This document shows, piece by piece, positions 1-9,665 of a stretch of DNA of 64,000 bases. Numbering within the stretch: the stretch's first letter is position 1; each line of letters opens with the position of its first letter. The notes beneath the pieces are model-generated. The model was given only the letters and a program-made list of their open reading frames with translations. It searched no databases and was not told the origin of the DNA. The DNA is from Ruegeria atlantica (GTDB lineage: Bacteria > Pseudomonadota > Alphaproteobacteria > Rhodobacterales > Rhodobacteraceae), in contig NZ_WQCG01000003.1 of assembly GCF_013032505.1 (NCBI RefSeq), positions 124,001-188,000 of the forward strand, written 5' to 3'. The translations under genes were made by a program, and so were the position numbers.

Positions 1-108
1 GAAGCACTGTCGTTTTTGTTCGAGAATTTCAACAGCGTGATCAACGAGGACAACCTGACCCACCGCCTGCGTATCTTCAATTCGGAGCTGGATGATCGCA
101 AACGGTAA
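1..108 (+). CDS. 3' end of an unidentified gene
   Basis: The window opens inside a reading frame that supplies the last 35 codons of a protein and stops with TAA. The tail is mixed hydrophobic and charged and ends in DDRKR. It is too short for a family call. It lies just upstream of a beta-oxidation operon but is separated from it by a hairpin, so membership in that operon is uncertain. Confidence 0.55.
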   Translation, partial: EALSFLFENFNSVINEDNLTHRLRIFNSELDDRKR

Positions 109-116
109 AAACATCA

Positions 117-144
117 GCCACCTTCAATCAGGTGGGCGTGTTTT
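117..144 (+). terminator. probable intrinsic terminator
   Basis: GCCACCT and AGGTGGGC pair with one bulge around a six-base loop, followed by GTGTTTT. It sits directly after the stop of the truncated first gene. The T-tract is short, so strength is uncertain. Confidence 0.4.
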
Positions 145-243
145 CAGAAAGACAAACCCCAATGGCACTTAGCCTTATGGTTCGTCTTTCTTGAGATACG
201 CGAAATTCGACTTCGCACCATGCGCCTTGGGAGGGGCGATCAC

Positions 244-882
244 ATGACAATCAAGCTTCATTGCTTCGGAGAAAGCGGAAACAGTTACAAGGCTGCGCTG
301 GCGCTGGAAATGTCCGGGCTGGAGTGGGAACCGGTCTTTGTCGACTTCTTCAAAGGTGTAACTCGCACGCCCGAGTTTCGCGCCGAAGTGAATGAAATGG
401 GCGAAGCACCTGTCCTGATCGATGGTGATTTCCGCACGAGCCAGTCTGGCGCCATTCAGACCTATGTGACCGAGAAGTCGGGCAAGTTTGGTGGCAAGAA
501 CCGGGAAGAGAATTACGATGTTCTGCGCTGGGTGCTGTGGGATAATCACAAACTCAGCTCGATGGCCGGCCTGACCCGCTTCCTGATCAATTTCCTGCCG
601 GAACAGCACCGCAATCCCGATGTAATCGCTTTCAATCAAGGGCGCCTGAAGGCCGCGTACCAAGTGCTGAACGATCATCTGGACGGCCGCGACTGGATTG
701 TTGGCGACGATGTCACGAACGCTGATCTCAGTTGCTGCAGCTATCTGTATTACCCCGAACCATTCGGCTTTGACCGCGCCGACTGGCCCCACATCGACGC
801 CTGGCTGTCTCGCTTGTCCGAGCAACCTGGCTGGAAACACCCCTATGACCTGATGCCCGGCAACCCGTCGGATCGAGCTTGA
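244..882 (+). CDS. glutathione S-transferase family protein
   Basis: A 212-residue soluble protein with the two-domain GST layout. The N-terminal thioredoxin-like half has CFGESGNSYK, with a Ser in the glutathione-activating region, and the GEAPVL cis-Pro motif. An all-alpha C-terminal half follows (TNADLSCCSYL). I chose the ATG at 244 because GGGAGGGG lies seven bases before it; an in-frame ATG at 220 lacks such a site. The thiolase gene starts 11 bases after the stop, so the GST belongs to the fatty-acid operon. Its substrate is unknown; a role in detoxifying acyl or aldehyde by-products is only inference from context. Confidence 0.85.
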   Translation: MTIKLHCFGESGNSYKAALALEMSGLEWEPVFVDFFKGVTRTPEFRAEVNEMGEAPVLIDGDFRTSQSGAIQTYVTEKSGKFGGKNREENYDVLRWVLWDNHKLSSMAGLTRFLINFLPEQHRNPDVIAFNQGRLKAAYQVLNDHLDGRDWIVGDDVTNADLSCCSYLYYPEPFGFDRADWPHIDAWLSRLSEQPGWKHPYDLMPGNPSDRA

Positions 883-893
883 GGAGAAGACCC

Positions 894-2105
894 ATGACCG
901 AAGCTTATATTTATGACGCCCTGCGCACTCCGCGCGGCAAGGGCCGCAAGGATGGCAGCCTGCACGAGGTAACCTCGGTGCGCCTGTCCGCCCTGACCCT
1001 GAACGCGATGAAAGAGCGTAACAACCTCGAAGGCCACGCCGTAGAAGACGTGATTTGGGGCAACGTCACCCAAGTGATGGAGCAAGGCGGCTGTCTTGCG
1101 CGCTCGGCGGTTCTGGCCTCTGATCTGGATCAGTCGATCCCCGGTCTCGCAATCAACCGTTTCTGCGCCTCAGGCATGGAAGCTGTGAACCTCGCGGCGA
1201 ACCAGGTCAAAGGCGGCGCAGGTGAGGCTTACATCGCAGGTGGCGTCGAAATGATGGGCCGCGTTGCCATGGGCAGCGATGGTGCTGCAATTGCCGTTGA
1301 CCCCTCGCTGGCGATGGATACCTATTTCGTTCCGCAGGGCATCTCGGCCGACATCATTGCTACCGAGTACGGTTTCTCGCGTGATGACGCCGACGCTCTG
1401 GCGGTTGAATCGCAAAAACGCGCCGCAGAAGCATGGGCGGACAACCGGTTCGAAAAGTCGGTCATCACCGTTAAAGACCAGAACGGCCTGACCATTCTGG
1501 ACCGCGACGAATACATGCGCCCCGGCACTGACATGCAGAGCCTCGGAGCCCTGAACCCTTCCTTCCAAATGATGGGCGAGCAGATGCCCGGCTTCGACAA
1601 GGTTGCGATGCTGAAGTACCCGCATCTTGAGCGCGTGAACCACATCCACCATGCCGGCAACAGCTCAGGCATTGTGGACGGTGCGGCGGCTGTTCTGATC
1701 GGCAACAAGGAATTTGGTGAGAAGTACGGCCTCAAGCCGCGCGCGCGCATCAAGGCAACCGCCAAGATTGGCACCGACCCGACCATCATGCTGACCGGCC
1801 CGGTTCCGGTGACCGAGAAGATCCTGGCCGACAACGGCATGAAGATCGGCGACCTGGACCTGTTCGAAGTCAACGAAGCCTTCGCCTCGGTCGTGCTGCG
1901 CTTCCAGCAGGCGTTTGACGTGGATCCGGCGCTGGTCAACCCCAATGGTGGCTCGATCGCGATGGGTCACCCGCTGGGCGCAACCGGTGCGATGATCATC
2001 GGCACGCTGCTGGATGAGCTGGAGCGTCAGGACAAGGAAACCGGTCTGGCCACGCTCTGCATCGCATCCGGCATGGGTGCGGCAACCATTATCGAGCGGG
2101 TCTGA
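894..2105 (+). CDS. acetyl-CoA C-acyltransferase (thiolase)
   Basis: A 403-residue thiolase, full length for the family, which cleaves 3-ketoacyl-CoA (or condenses two acetyl-CoA). The acyl-accepting Cys is in NRFCASGME (about residue 91), the catalytic His in GHPLGATGAM (about 357), and the second Cys in CIASGMG near the C-terminus. The ATG at 894 follows GAGGAGA by a few bases; an upstream in-frame start would add only five residues. It is embedded in an operon with FadJ, which makes a beta-oxidation role (FadA/FadI-like) more likely than a PhaA role. The stop codon overlaps the start of the cupin gene by one base. Confidence 0.93.
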   Translation: MTEAYIYDALRTPRGKGRKDGSLHEVTSVRLSALTLNAMKERNNLEGHAVEDVIWGNVTQVMEQGGCLARSAVLASDLDQSIPGLAINRFCASGMEAVNLAANQVKGGAGEAYIAGGVEMMGRVAMGSDGAAIAVDPSLAMDTYFVPQGISADIIATEYGFSRDDADALAVESQKRAAEAWADNRFEKSVITVKDQNGLTILDRDEYMRPGTDMQSLGALNPSFQMMGEQMPGFDKVAMLKYPHLERVNHIHHAGNSSGIVDGAAAVLIGNKEFGEKYGLKPRARIKATAKIGTDPTIMLTGPVPVTEKILADNGMKIGDLDLFEVNEAFASVVLRFQQAFDVDPALVNPNGGSIAMGHPLGATGAMIIGTLLDELERQDKETGLATLCIASGMGAATIIERV

Positions 2106-2593
2106 TGCCCAAGCTGGATCTCTCTCAGATCCCGTTTCAGGGCGGCTCGGCCTATCCCGGCAAACTGGCCGAGGCGACCGCGGGTCGTTTTGTGCAGCGT
2201 GTGGGTGATGCAGGCGGACTTTCCCAATACGGGGTCAACATCGTGCGGCTTGAGCCGCAGGGCATGTCTTCGCTGCGCCATTACCATATGGAGCAGGACG
2301 AATTTGCCATCATGCTCAGCGGCACCTGCGTGCTGATCGATGACGATGGTGAGCATGAGATGCAGCCCGGCGATTGCGCCGCTTGGCCCGCAGGTGAGGC
2401 CAATGGTCACCACCTTGTGAACAAAACCGATGCGCCCGCGACCTTTCTGGTAGTGGGCACACGGACCCCGACCGAGACCGGCTACTACAGCGACATAGAC
2501 ATGATGGTGAAGGATGACGAGAACGGATTCGCCTTCACCCGCAAGGATGGCAGCCCGCTGACGGCTGACCAGATTGGAGATGACAATGACTGA
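2105..2593 (+). CDS. single-domain cupin protein
   Basis: A 162-residue protein with a conserved cupin barrel at about residues 45-120. The first cupin motif is HYHMEQDEFAIMLSG, with His, His and Glu in the metal-ligand positions. The second, PGDCAAWPAGEANGHH, carries the last His. Cupins of this size act as small dioxygenases, isomerases or binding proteins; nothing here fixes the reaction. It overlaps the thiolase stop by one base and the FadJ start by eight, so the three are translationally coupled. Its place between thiolase and FadJ suggests an accessory role in acyl-CoA turnover. Confidence 0.8.
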   Translation: MPKLDLSQIPFQGGSAYPGKLAEATAGRFVQRVGDAGGLSQYGVNIVRLEPQGMSSLRHYHMEQDEFAIMLSGTCVLIDDDGEHEMQPGDCAAWPAGEANGHHLVNKTDAPATFLVVGTRTPTETGYYSDIDMMVKDDENGFAFTRKDGSPLTADQIGDDND

Positions 2594-4787
2594 TTTCACT
2601 CTGAGCAAAGACGCAGACGGCGTCGCCATTATTACCTGGGACGTGCCCGGGAAAACCATGAACGTGATGTCCTTTGATGGGCTGGCGCAACTGAGCGATT
2701 GCATTGATCAGGCGCTGGCGGATGAAGATGTCAAAGGCATCGTCATCACGTCAGGCAAGGAAGGGTCATTTGCTGGGGGCATGGACCTGAACCTGTTGGC
2801 AGTGATGAAGGAACAGGCGGGCGACAACCCGGCAAAAGGTCTGTTCGAGGGCACGATGCAAATGCACGCCCTGCTGCGCAAGATCGAGATGGCGGGCATG
2901 GATCCCAAGACCAAGAAAGGCGGTAAGCCGATTGCCACCGTTCTGCCCGGCACTGCAGCGGGCATCGGTATGGAATTGCCGCTGTCCACGCACCGCATCT
3001 TTGCGGCCGAAAACCCCAAGGCGAAATACGGCCTGCCCGAGATCATGGTTGGCATCTTCCCCGGCGCAGGCGGCACCACGCGGATGGTTCGCAAGGTTGG
3101 CGCGATTGCGGCAGCTCCGCTGTTGCTGGAAGGCAAGATGCTGGACGTCAAAAAAGCCAAGGGCGCGGGTTATATTGACGAGATCGCAGCCGACCCGATG
3201 GCCGCAGCCAAGGAATGGGTGTTGAACGCCAAGGATGCCGATCTGGTCAAACCTTGGGACGCGAAGGGCTATAAGATGCCCGGCGGTGCCCCTTACCATC
3301 CTGCAGGCTTCATGAACTTCGTCGGTGCCTCGGCGATGGTGAACGGCAAGACCCAAGGCGCATTCCCTGCTGCCAAAGCTTTGCTGAGCGCGGTCTACGA
3401 AGGCGCGCTGGTCGATTTCGACACGGCGCTGAAGATCGAAGCGCGTTGGTTCACCTCCGTGCTGATGAACCCCTCTTCGGGTGCGATGATCCGTTCGCTG
3501 TTCCTGAACAAGGAAGCGCTGGAAAAAGGCGCTGTGCGTCCGGCGGGTGTTCCGGATCAGTCGGTCAAGAAGATCGGTGTTCTGGGTGCGGGCATGATGG
3601 GGGCTGGTATCGCGCTGGTGTCGGCTCAGGCCGGTATGGAAGTGGTTCTTGTGGACCGCGACCAGGAAGCTGCTGACAAGGGCAAGGCCTATACCGAGAC
3701 CTATCTGGACAAGGGCATGAAGCGCGGCAAAGTCACGGCTGAGAAGAAAGAGGCCATGCTGGCCCGCATCACCGCGACCCCGGATCTGGACAACCTCAAA
3801 GGCTGTGACCTGATCATCGAAGCTGTCTTCGAGGACGTGGGCGTCAAGGCCGAAATGACCAAGAAGGTCGAGGCGATCATCCCCGAGGACTGCATCTTTG
3901 CCTCGAACACCTCGACTCTGCCGATCACCGATCTGGCCAAAGCATCCGTGCGTCCGGATCAGTTCATCGGCATCCACTTCTTCTCGCCGGTCGAGAAGAT
4001 GTTCCTGGTCGAGATCATCAAGGGCAAGGAAACCGGTGATCGCGCGGTGGCCAAGGCGCTGGACTATGTGCGCCAGATCCGCAAGACGCCGATCGTGGTC
4101 AACGATGCACGCTTTTTCTATGCCAACCGTTGCATCATTCCTTACATCAACGAAGGTTTGCGCATGATCACCGAGGGCGTCAGCCCAGTGTTGATCGACA
4201 ACGCCGCGCGTCAGTTGGGCTTCCCCGTTGGGCCAATCCAGCTGAATGATGAGACTTCGATTGATCTGGGTGCCAAGATTGCTCGCGCGACCAAAGCCGC
4301 GATGGGCGATGCTTATCCGGAAAACCCGGGCGACGATCTGATCTTCTGGATGGAGGAAGAGGGTCGTCTGGGACGCAAAGCAAACGCGGGCTTCTTTGAC
4401 TACGACGAAAAGGGCAAGCGCACCGAATACTGGAAAGGCCTGCAAGAGAAATACCCGCATGCAGAAGACCAGCCTGATCTGATCGAAGTTCAGGAACGTC
4501 TGATGTTCGCTCAGGTTTTGGAAGCGGTCCGCGCGCTCGAAGAAGGCGTTCTGGAAGATATCCGCGAAGGTGACGTGGGCGCGATCCTTGGCTGGGGCTT
4601 TGCCCCTTGGTCAGGTGGGCCGCTCAGCTGGCTGGACATCATCGGTACGCCCTACGCGGCCGAGCGCTGTGATCAGTTGGCTGCGCAGTATGGCGAACGC
4701 TTCGCCTGCCCGCCGCTGCTGCGCGAGATGGCCGACAAAGGTCAGAGCTTCTATGGCCGCTTTGATCCCGAAGCGAAGGCTGCTTAA
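2586..4787 (+). CDS. fadJ: fatty-acid oxidation complex subunit FadJ (enoyl-CoA hydratase/3-hydroxyacyl-CoA dehydrogenase)
   Basis: A 733-residue bifunctional enzyme. Residues 5-190 are a crotonase domain that hydrates enoyl-CoA (oxyanion-hole segments SFAGGMDLN and GTAAGIGME). Residues 315-490 are the NAD-binding part of 3-hydroxyacyl-CoA dehydrogenase (GVLGAGMMGAGIA, SNTSTLPITDLA, GIHFFSPVEKM). The C-terminal dehydrogenase domains follow. The ATG at 2586 is preceded by TTGGAG at six bases; TTG 2574 and ATG 2580 are in frame but coincide with that ribosome-binding site. Together with the thiolase two genes upstream it can perform the last three steps of beta-oxidation. A strong hairpin follows the stop. 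Confidence 0.94.
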   Translation: MTDFTLSKDADGVAIITWDVPGKTMNVMSFDGLAQLSDCIDQALADEDVKGIVITSGKEGSFAGGMDLNLLAVMKEQAGDNPAKGLFEGTMQMHALLRKIEMAGMDPKTKKGGKPIATVLPGTAAGIGMELPLSTHRIFAAENPKAKYGLPEIMVGIFPGAGGTTRMVRKVGAIAAAPLLLEGKMLDVKKAKGAGYIDEIAADPMAAAKEWVLNAKDADLVKPWDAKGYKMPGGAPYHPAGFMNFVGASAMVNGKTQGAFPAAKALLSAVYEGALVDFDTALKIEARWFTSVLMNPSSGAMIRSLFLNKEALEKGAVRPAGVPDQSVKKIGVLGAGMMGAGIALVSAQAGMEVVLVDRDQEAADKGKAYTETYLDKGMKRGKVTAEKKEAMLARITATPDLDNLKGCDLIIEAVFEDVGVKAEMTKKVEAIIPEDCIFASNTSTLPITDLAKASVRPDQFIGIHFFSPVEKMFLVEIIKGKETGDRAVAKALDYVRQIRKTPIVVNDARFFYANRCIIPYINEGLRMITEGVSPVLIDNAARQLGFPVGPIQLNDETSIDLGAKIARATKAAMGDAYPENPGDDLIFWMEEEGRLGRKANAGFFDYDEKGKRTEYWKGLQEKYPHAEDQPDLIEVQERLMFAQVLEAVRALEEGVLEDIREGDVGAILGWGFAPWSGGPLSWLDIIGTPYAAERCDQLAAQYGERFACPPLLREMADKGQSFYGRFDPEAKAA

Positions 4788-4796
4788 AAAATTGAC

Positions 4797-4830
4797 GCTG
4801 GTGCGGGAAACCGCGCCAGCGCCATTCTTT
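4797..4830 (+). terminator. intrinsic terminator of the fadJ operon
   Basis: GCTGGTGCGG and CCGCGCCAGC form a ten-base-pair stem with one G-U pair and a short AAA-type loop. ATTCTTT follows. It lies nine bases after the fadJ stop. Confidence 0.75.
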
Positions 4831-4863
4831 AACCAATGATCTTTAACCAACGACTTTAAAAAA

Positions 4864-5646
4864 TTAGAATATCGGGGCAGGCCGTCCCGGCCGACCAGGT
4901 CGACGCGCGCCTTTTACAGGCCGCACCGGAAATATCGGGTGCTCCATGATCGGTGCCGGTACTGCGCCCAGTGAATTCGCCAGAACAGCAATGTCCCTGC
5001 AATGCGCGACCATATCGATTAGATCCTCGGTCCGCTCTGCATCGACCACCTTATATGAGGCGTTTGCTGGCCGGCTGTTCGACCCGAAGCGTCCCGCAGG
5101 ACAGAAGGCCCGCAGTCCACCCTCAATATAAATCACTTCGTCTTGTTCAAAGAACAGCGAACAAACCTCAAACAGAAGCGACGGCGCGCTGGACGATAGC
5201 CGGAACGTACCACTAAGTACCCGTGCAGGCACGACAGGCATGCTGATGGGCAGTGTGATTGGACCGCTGTTGAATTTGGTGTTGTCCAATGCGACGCCCT
5301 GCTCTGGCATCAACCAAACCGGGGCTCCATTATACAAAGTGTTTGATGGCACCCGTACGGGCAAGTTTTCCGGTTTCGTTTCACTGGCCGGGATTGCGAT
5401 GCAATCCGTCGAAACCCGCGAGACAGCCTTGAACCCGTTGTCCAATGTTCGGATCAAATCACCGGCTTGAAGGTTTTCAACTGTTTGCCATCCCCGATCT
5501 GTCGAGATCTTTGTACCGTGGACAAAACCGCCACGACGCGCATTCAGCGAAACAGTAGGGTTGTTCCGCATTTCACGGCTCGGAACGTCTTCATAACTCA
5601 GAACACTCTGTACTTTTAACACGTGTCGCACCCACTTCTGACACAA
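4864..5646 (-). CDS. Hint (Hedgehog/intein-type) domain protein
   Basis: About 260 residues. The central region has the Hint_2 signature: HGTKISTDRGWQTVENL followed by AGDLIRTLDNG, then a hydrophobic beta-rich stretch. Such proteins are frequent in Rhodobacterales and their role is not established. The position where self-splicing Hint domains carry a nucleophilic Cys reads Val-His here, so autoprocessing is doubtful. The start is uncertain: the frame opens at TTG 5646, and GTG codons near 5631/5622 or ATG 5571 are alternatives without a clear Shine-Dalgarno. The tail is Arg/Pro/Gly-rich. About 295 bases upstream (5647-5941) are AT-rich and hold no gene. Confidence 0.7.
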   Translation of the reverse strand: MCQKWVRHVLKVQSVLSYEDVPSREMRNNPTVSLNARRGGFVHGTKISTDRGWQTVENLQAGDLIRTLDNGFKAVSRVSTDCIAIPASETKPENLPVRVPSNTLYNGAPVWLMPEQGVALDNTKFNSGPITLPISMPVVPARVLSGTFRLSSSAPSLLFEVCSLFFEQDEVIYIEGGLRAFCPAGRFGSNSRPANASYKVVDAERTEDLIDMVAHCRDIAVLANSLGAVPAPIMEHPIFPVRPVKGARRPGRPGRPAPIF

Positions 5647-5941
5647 AACAACTACTCATAACGGCTAGCACAACGTAAGCATGGGCGACTTAATTTAGAC
5701 ACATTACGGCCCGATTTGGGCTCTTAAAGCAGTAAAAAACAACATTTCCCTGAACAACACCGCGCAAAAATGCAAAATTGGCAGAATTTTGGAAACTATA
5801 ATCAACATTTACGATCACCTGTGGCGCCGAATCTGTCTGAACTCCTGACTGAAACCGCTTGGGCGGCGTAGTGCCAATCGGTCTCTGGACTGAATGATCC
5901 GTGCAGGCCCACCCAAACTAACTATTGGCAACAGGAATTGG

Positions 5942-6877
5942 CTAAATCGGTTCTGGCCGGGCAGCCTCGCGTCCGGCACGCCACCCCAACAGGGCACCGG
6001 CAACGGCAATTAAACCAATACCGCCGATCTGCATGGGCCCAATCGCCTGTCCAAAGGCCGCGAACGCGAACAACGGGCCAAAGATCATGACCGAGTACTC
6101 AAAGACCGCGACATAAGACGGCTCGCCCACCTGATAGGCCTTGATCAGCATGAATACCGCAATCGTGGAACCAACGGCCTGTACCGCAATCCACGGCAAT
6201 GCGGGTTGCATTTGCCAGACCCATCCGCGCGTGGCAAAGCCGTCGGGACCGTCTGGCGAGATCATCGGGAACAGTTCGAGCACCAAAAGGCCGATCGCCC
6301 CGGCCGATCCCAACGTTATGATCATTGCGGCCAGCAGTGCGACGGTACTTTCCTCAGAGCAATGGCTGCGCGTGATAACTGCGCTCAGCGCATAGAAAAG
6401 ACCACCTGCGACGGGCAGTAGACTGCGGGTATCGAAATCATAGGGATCAAGTTGCAGCACGCACAGGATCCCCACAAAACCCAGCAGAACCGCAAGAATT
6501 CGCCAGGGACCAATCCGCTGTTTCATTGCAACGGCTGAGATCAAGAGAACAAAGATCGGCGACGTAAACAAACCCGCCAGCGCCTGCGCAATTGGCATGA
6601 CAGCAAGCGACGCGAAATAGAACAACATAGCCAGGGTGATCAGCACGCTGCGCAGAATCACCGGACCAAATCGTTTCGGACGCATTTCGCCCAGCCCCAA
6701 AAGCGACAGGCCAAAAATCAGCGGCAACATCAGCAACGCGCGACTCAGATGAAACTGCCAAAGGCCAATTTGTTCGGCCAGCAGGATCACTACATTGTCG
6801 ATCACCCCAATAATCGCCATCGCGCTGATCATCAGCACCGACGCCAATATGGGTGAGGTCTGATTGTCCGCCTGCAT
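5942..6877 (-). CDS. DMT-superfamily (EamA-type) transporter
   Basis: A 311-residue integral membrane protein with about ten hydrophobic segments in two EamA halves, the usual size for this family of small-molecule exporters. Features include the conserved first helix running to FHLSRALLMLPL and, in the second half, FEYSVMIFGPLFA, typical of the repeated EamA motif. The ATG at 6877 follows GAGG at about six bases; an in-frame TTG at 6907 is less likely. The substrate (amino acid, nucleotide sugar or drug) cannot be read from the sequence. It stands alone on the minus strand, divergent from the gene at 7031. Confidence 0.85.
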   Translation of the reverse strand: MQADNQTSPILASVLMISAMAIIGVIDNVVILLAEQIGLWQFHLSRALLMLPLIFGLSLLGLGEMRPKRFGPVILRSVLITLAMLFYFASLAVMPIAQALAGLFTSPIFVLLISAVAMKQRIGPWRILAVLLGFVGILCVLQLDPYDFDTRSLLPVAGGLFYALSAVITRSHCSEESTVALLAAMIITLGSAGAIGLLVLELFPMISPDGPDGFATRGWVWQMQPALPWIAVQAVGSTIAVFMLIKAYQVGEPSYVAVFEYSVMIFGPLFAFAAFGQAIGPMQIGGIGLIAVAGALLGWRAGREAARPEPI

Positions 6878-7030
6878 CTTTCGCCTCGGTAGTTCGGTTC
6901 GGCGCAAAAGAACGTCCCCTTGCGCGCCGTTGTATCCAGCACATTTACCGTAGATGGCGCAACTGGTTTGCGCCCTTGGAAATTACCATGTTAAGCTGAG
7001 ACAAAATAATAACGAGCAAACCTCACCTTG

Positions 7031-8044
7031 ATGACGGCTCTGAAACAGTTCCAGCGGATCGAAGCCACCGGTCTGTGGCGCCCCTCGCCCGACGTGCAGA
7101 GGCGAGAGGTCGTAGTGTCGATTGGCGAAGCTACGCTGACGATTTCGGATTTCAACGACCGGGCCCTGACCCATTGGTCTCTGGCTGCGCTGGAGCGTCA
7201 GAATCCCGGAAGCTATCCCGCCATCTTCAACCCGGATGGCGACCCGGACGAGACGCTCGAGCTGGAAGAATCTGAAACCACAATGATCGCAGCCATTGAT
7301 CGATTGCAAAAAGCGATTGACCGGTCGCGCCCGCATCCCGGACGTTTGCGCTGGTTAAGTGTTGCGGGTGTAGTGGCTGCAGTTGCCGCGCTATTGCTGC
7401 TCTGGGTTCCCGTCGCGTTGCAAAGCCACGTCGTTTCCGTTGTACCCGAGATTAAGCGATACGACATCGGGGACGCGATCCTGCACCGGATCGAACGGGT
7501 TTCGGGGGTCGCGTGTACATCAGAGGATGCGCAAGCCGCGTTGGACCAACTGGCGACCCGAACCGGAGTGCGTGAGGTCGTGATCCTACCCGCTGGAGTG
7601 CAAACCAGCCTTAGCTTGCCCGGTGGGATCATTCTGCTGAACCGCTCTTTGGTTGAAGATCACGAAGACCCGTCCGTAGCTGCCGGTTACATCATCGCCG
7701 AACGCGCGCGGGCCGCCGCAAAGGATCCTTTGGATGAAGTGCTGGACCGAACCGGACCAACCACGGCGTTCCGACTGCTAACGACTGGAGAGCTGACGCC
7801 CCAGATCGTTGACAGTTATAGCGAACAGGTCCTGTCAGAACCGCGCCCGTCCATATCCGATCAGGAATTGCTAGAAGTATTCGCGCAGGCGGCGCTGCCG
7901 TCAACGCCATATGCCTATGCGGTGGATGTTACCGGAGAAACCACTCTGGGCCTGATCGAGGCCGACCCGATGGCCGGGCGCCCTCTATCACAAGTGCTGC
8001 CGGACCGCGATTGGGTCCGACTTCAGAATATCTGTGGCGAATAG
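7031..8044 (+). CDS. membrane-anchored, catalytically degenerate M48-peptidase-like protein
   Basis: A 337-residue protein: a cytoplasmic N-terminal part of about 105 residues, one transmembrane helix at about 108-130, then an extracytoplasmic domain. In that domain LSLPGGIILLNRSLVED is followed by YIIAERARA (220-228). This resembles the layout of M48 metallopeptidases, where a PGG strand is followed by the zinc motif HExxH, but both histidines are absent. I therefore read it as a pseudo-peptidase. The resemblance is from recall and needs a profile search. The ATG at 7031 directly follows an in-frame TTG; no strong Shine-Dalgarno is visible. It converges on upp with a five-base gap. Confidence 0.65.
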   Translation: MTALKQFQRIEATGLWRPSPDVQRREVVVSIGEATLTISDFNDRALTHWSLAALERQNPGSYPAIFNPDGDPDETLELEESETTMIAAIDRLQKAIDRSRPHPGRLRWLSVAGVVAAVAALLLLWVPVALQSHVVSVVPEIKRYDIGDAILHRIERVSGVACTSEDAQAALDQLATRTGVREVVILPAGVQTSLSLPGGIILLNRSLVEDHEDPSVAAGYIIAERARAAAKDPLDEVLDRTGPTTAFRLLTTGELTPQIVDSYSEQVLSEPRPSISDQELLEVFAQAALPSTPYAYAVDVTGETTLGLIEADPMAGRPLSQVLPDRDWVRLQNICGE

Positions 8045-8049
8045 ACCGA

Positions 8050-8682
8050 TTACTTTGTCCCAAACATCCGGTCACCGGCATCGCCCAGACCCGGCATGAT
8101 ATAGCCCTTAGAATTCAATTCACGGTCCAGAGACGCGGTGACAATGTTCACGTCGGGATGCGCCTCTTTCATGCGGGCGACACCTTCGGGCGCGGCCAAC
8201 AGGCAGAGAAAGCGAATATCGGTCGCCCCGGCCTCTTTCAGCAGATCAATCGCCGCGGCCGAGCTGTTGCCGGTTGCCAGCATCGGATCAACCGCAATGA
8301 CCAGACGATCCTTCAAGCCCTCCGGCGCTTTGAAATAGTATTGCACAGGCTTCAGCGTTTCTTCATCCCGGTAGAGGCCAACAAAGCCCACACGAGCCGA
8401 TGGGACCAGTTCCAGCACCCCGTCCAGCATTCCATTGCCCGCCCTCAGGATCGACACCAGCGCCAGCTTCTTACCGGCCAGAATGGGAGCGTCCATCTCC
8501 TCCATCGGTGTCTCGATGTGGCGGGTGGTCAGCTTGAGTTCGCGTGTGACTTCATAGGCCAGCAACAACGTGATCTCACGCAGCAACTGTCTGAACACGG
8601 CGGTCGAGGTGCCTTTGTCTCGCATGAGCGTCAGTTTGTGCTGCACCAGCGGGTGATCAACGACGGTCAGGTGTTCGCTCAT
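8050..8682 (-). CDS. upp: uracil phosphoribosyltransferase
   Basis: A 210-residue full-length UPRTase converting uracil and PRPP to UMP. The PRPP-binding loop reads [12 protein letters not shown], and the C-terminal uracil-binding part includes [15 protein letters not shown]. The N-terminus [18 protein letters not shown] is typical. It is the last gene of the salvage operon; its ATG overlaps the add stop by four bases. Confidence 0.96.
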   Translation of the reverse strand: MSEHLTVVDHPLVQHKLTLMRDKGTSTAVFRQLLREITLLLAYEVTRELKLTTRHIETPMEEMDAPILAGKKLALVSILRAGNGMLDGVLELVPSARVGFVGLYRDEETLKPVQYYFKAPEGLKDRLVIAVDPMLATGNSSAAAIDLLKEAGATDIRFLCLLAAPEGVARMKEAHPDVNIVTASLDRELNSKGYIMPGLGDAGDRMFGTK

Positions 8683-9665
8683 GTTCTCTCCAGTCTTTTC
8701 TTAACCCGTTCGCGGGTTTCATCATCGCAGAACGCCGCGTTCAAGGCGGTGTCGTTCAGGGCTGCAAAGTCTTCGGCGTCCCAGCCAAAGGCCTGGTTCA
8801 GCATCTCATATTCACGCCGCATGGTGGTATGGAAAAACGGCGGATCGTCAGTGGATACTGTGACCTTCACACCGTGATCGCGCAACCGGGCAATCGGATG
8901 TGCAGAAAATTCGGGGAACAGGCCCAGAACCACGTTCGAGCCGGGGCAGACCTCGAGCGTGACGTCACGATCGACAAGTTCCCGGATCAGGTCGTCGTCC
9001 TCGATGGCCCGAACGCCGTGACCGACCCGTTCAACACCGAGGTCCCGAACAGCATCGCGAACGCTTTCGGGGCCGCCAAATTCTCCGGCGTGGGTGGTTA
9101 GGCTCAGCCCCGCTTCGCGAGCGCAGTCAAAGGCCCATTTGAAATCGCCCTGCGTGCCGACGCCTTCGTTTCCGCCCATTCCAAATCCGGTGATCCAGTC
9201 ACCCGCAGTCTCGGCGGCGCAATGCGCGCTTTGTTTTGCCTGCTCGGGCCCGAAATGACGAACACAGGTGACAACCCCGCGCAAAGTAATGTCGAACTTG
9301 CGCTCGGCCTCATCCGCGGCGTCTTGAATCGCGTTCAAATAGTCGCGCCAGGCGTGCACGTCACCGCCACCGCAGAAATCAGGGCTTAGGAAGGTTTCCG
9401 AATAGACCACCCCGTTCTGAGCGCTTTCTTCCAGAATGGCCAAAGTCAGGCGACGGAAATCCTCGGGCGATTTGAGCACCTCGCAGGCCGCCTCATACAC
9501 GCTGAGGAAATGGGCGAAATCACGGAAGTCATAGCTTCCATCCGCTTTGAAAATTCCGCTCAGGTCGATGCGCTTTTCATGCGCAAGCTGACGGATGAAA
9601 TCAGGCGGCGCTGCACCTTCATGGTGTAGGTGCAGTTCGATCTTGGGTAGGTCTGCGACGGTCAT
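8679..9665 (-). CDS. add: adenosine deaminase
   Basis: A 328-residue amidohydrolase-fold enzyme that deaminates adenosine and deoxyadenosine to inosine forms. Metal ligands are in HLHHEGA near the N-terminus. [13 protein letters not shown] contains the next His and the catalytic Glu region, RVGHGVRA another His, and VSTDDPPFF the final Asp. It overlaps deoB and upp by four bases at each end, so it is translationally coupled within the nucleoside-salvage operon. Enzymes of this subgroup can act on adenine instead, but operon context favours nucleosides. Confidence 0.92.
   Translation of the reverse strand: MTVADLPKIELHLHHEGAAPPDFIRQLAHEKRIDLSGIFKADGSYDFRDFAHFLSVYEAACEVLKSPEDFRRLTLAILEESAQNGVVYSETFLSPDFCGGGDVHAWRDYLNAIQDAADEAERKFDITLRGVVTCVRHFGPEQAKQSAHCAAETAGDWITGFGMGGNEGVGTQGDFKWAFDCAREAGLSLTTHAGEFGGPESVRDAVRDLGVERVGHGVRAIEDDDLIRELVDRDVTLEVCPGSNVVLGLFPEFSAHPIARLRDHGVKVTVSTDDPPFFHTTMRREYEMLNQAFGWDAEDFAALNDTALNAAFCDDETRERVKKRLERT

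Noticed and set aside
2766-4460. A 564-codon minus-strand frame inside fadJ
   Set aside because: It lies wholly opposite a convincing enzyme gene and is His/Arg-rich without motifs; it is a GC-codon artefact.
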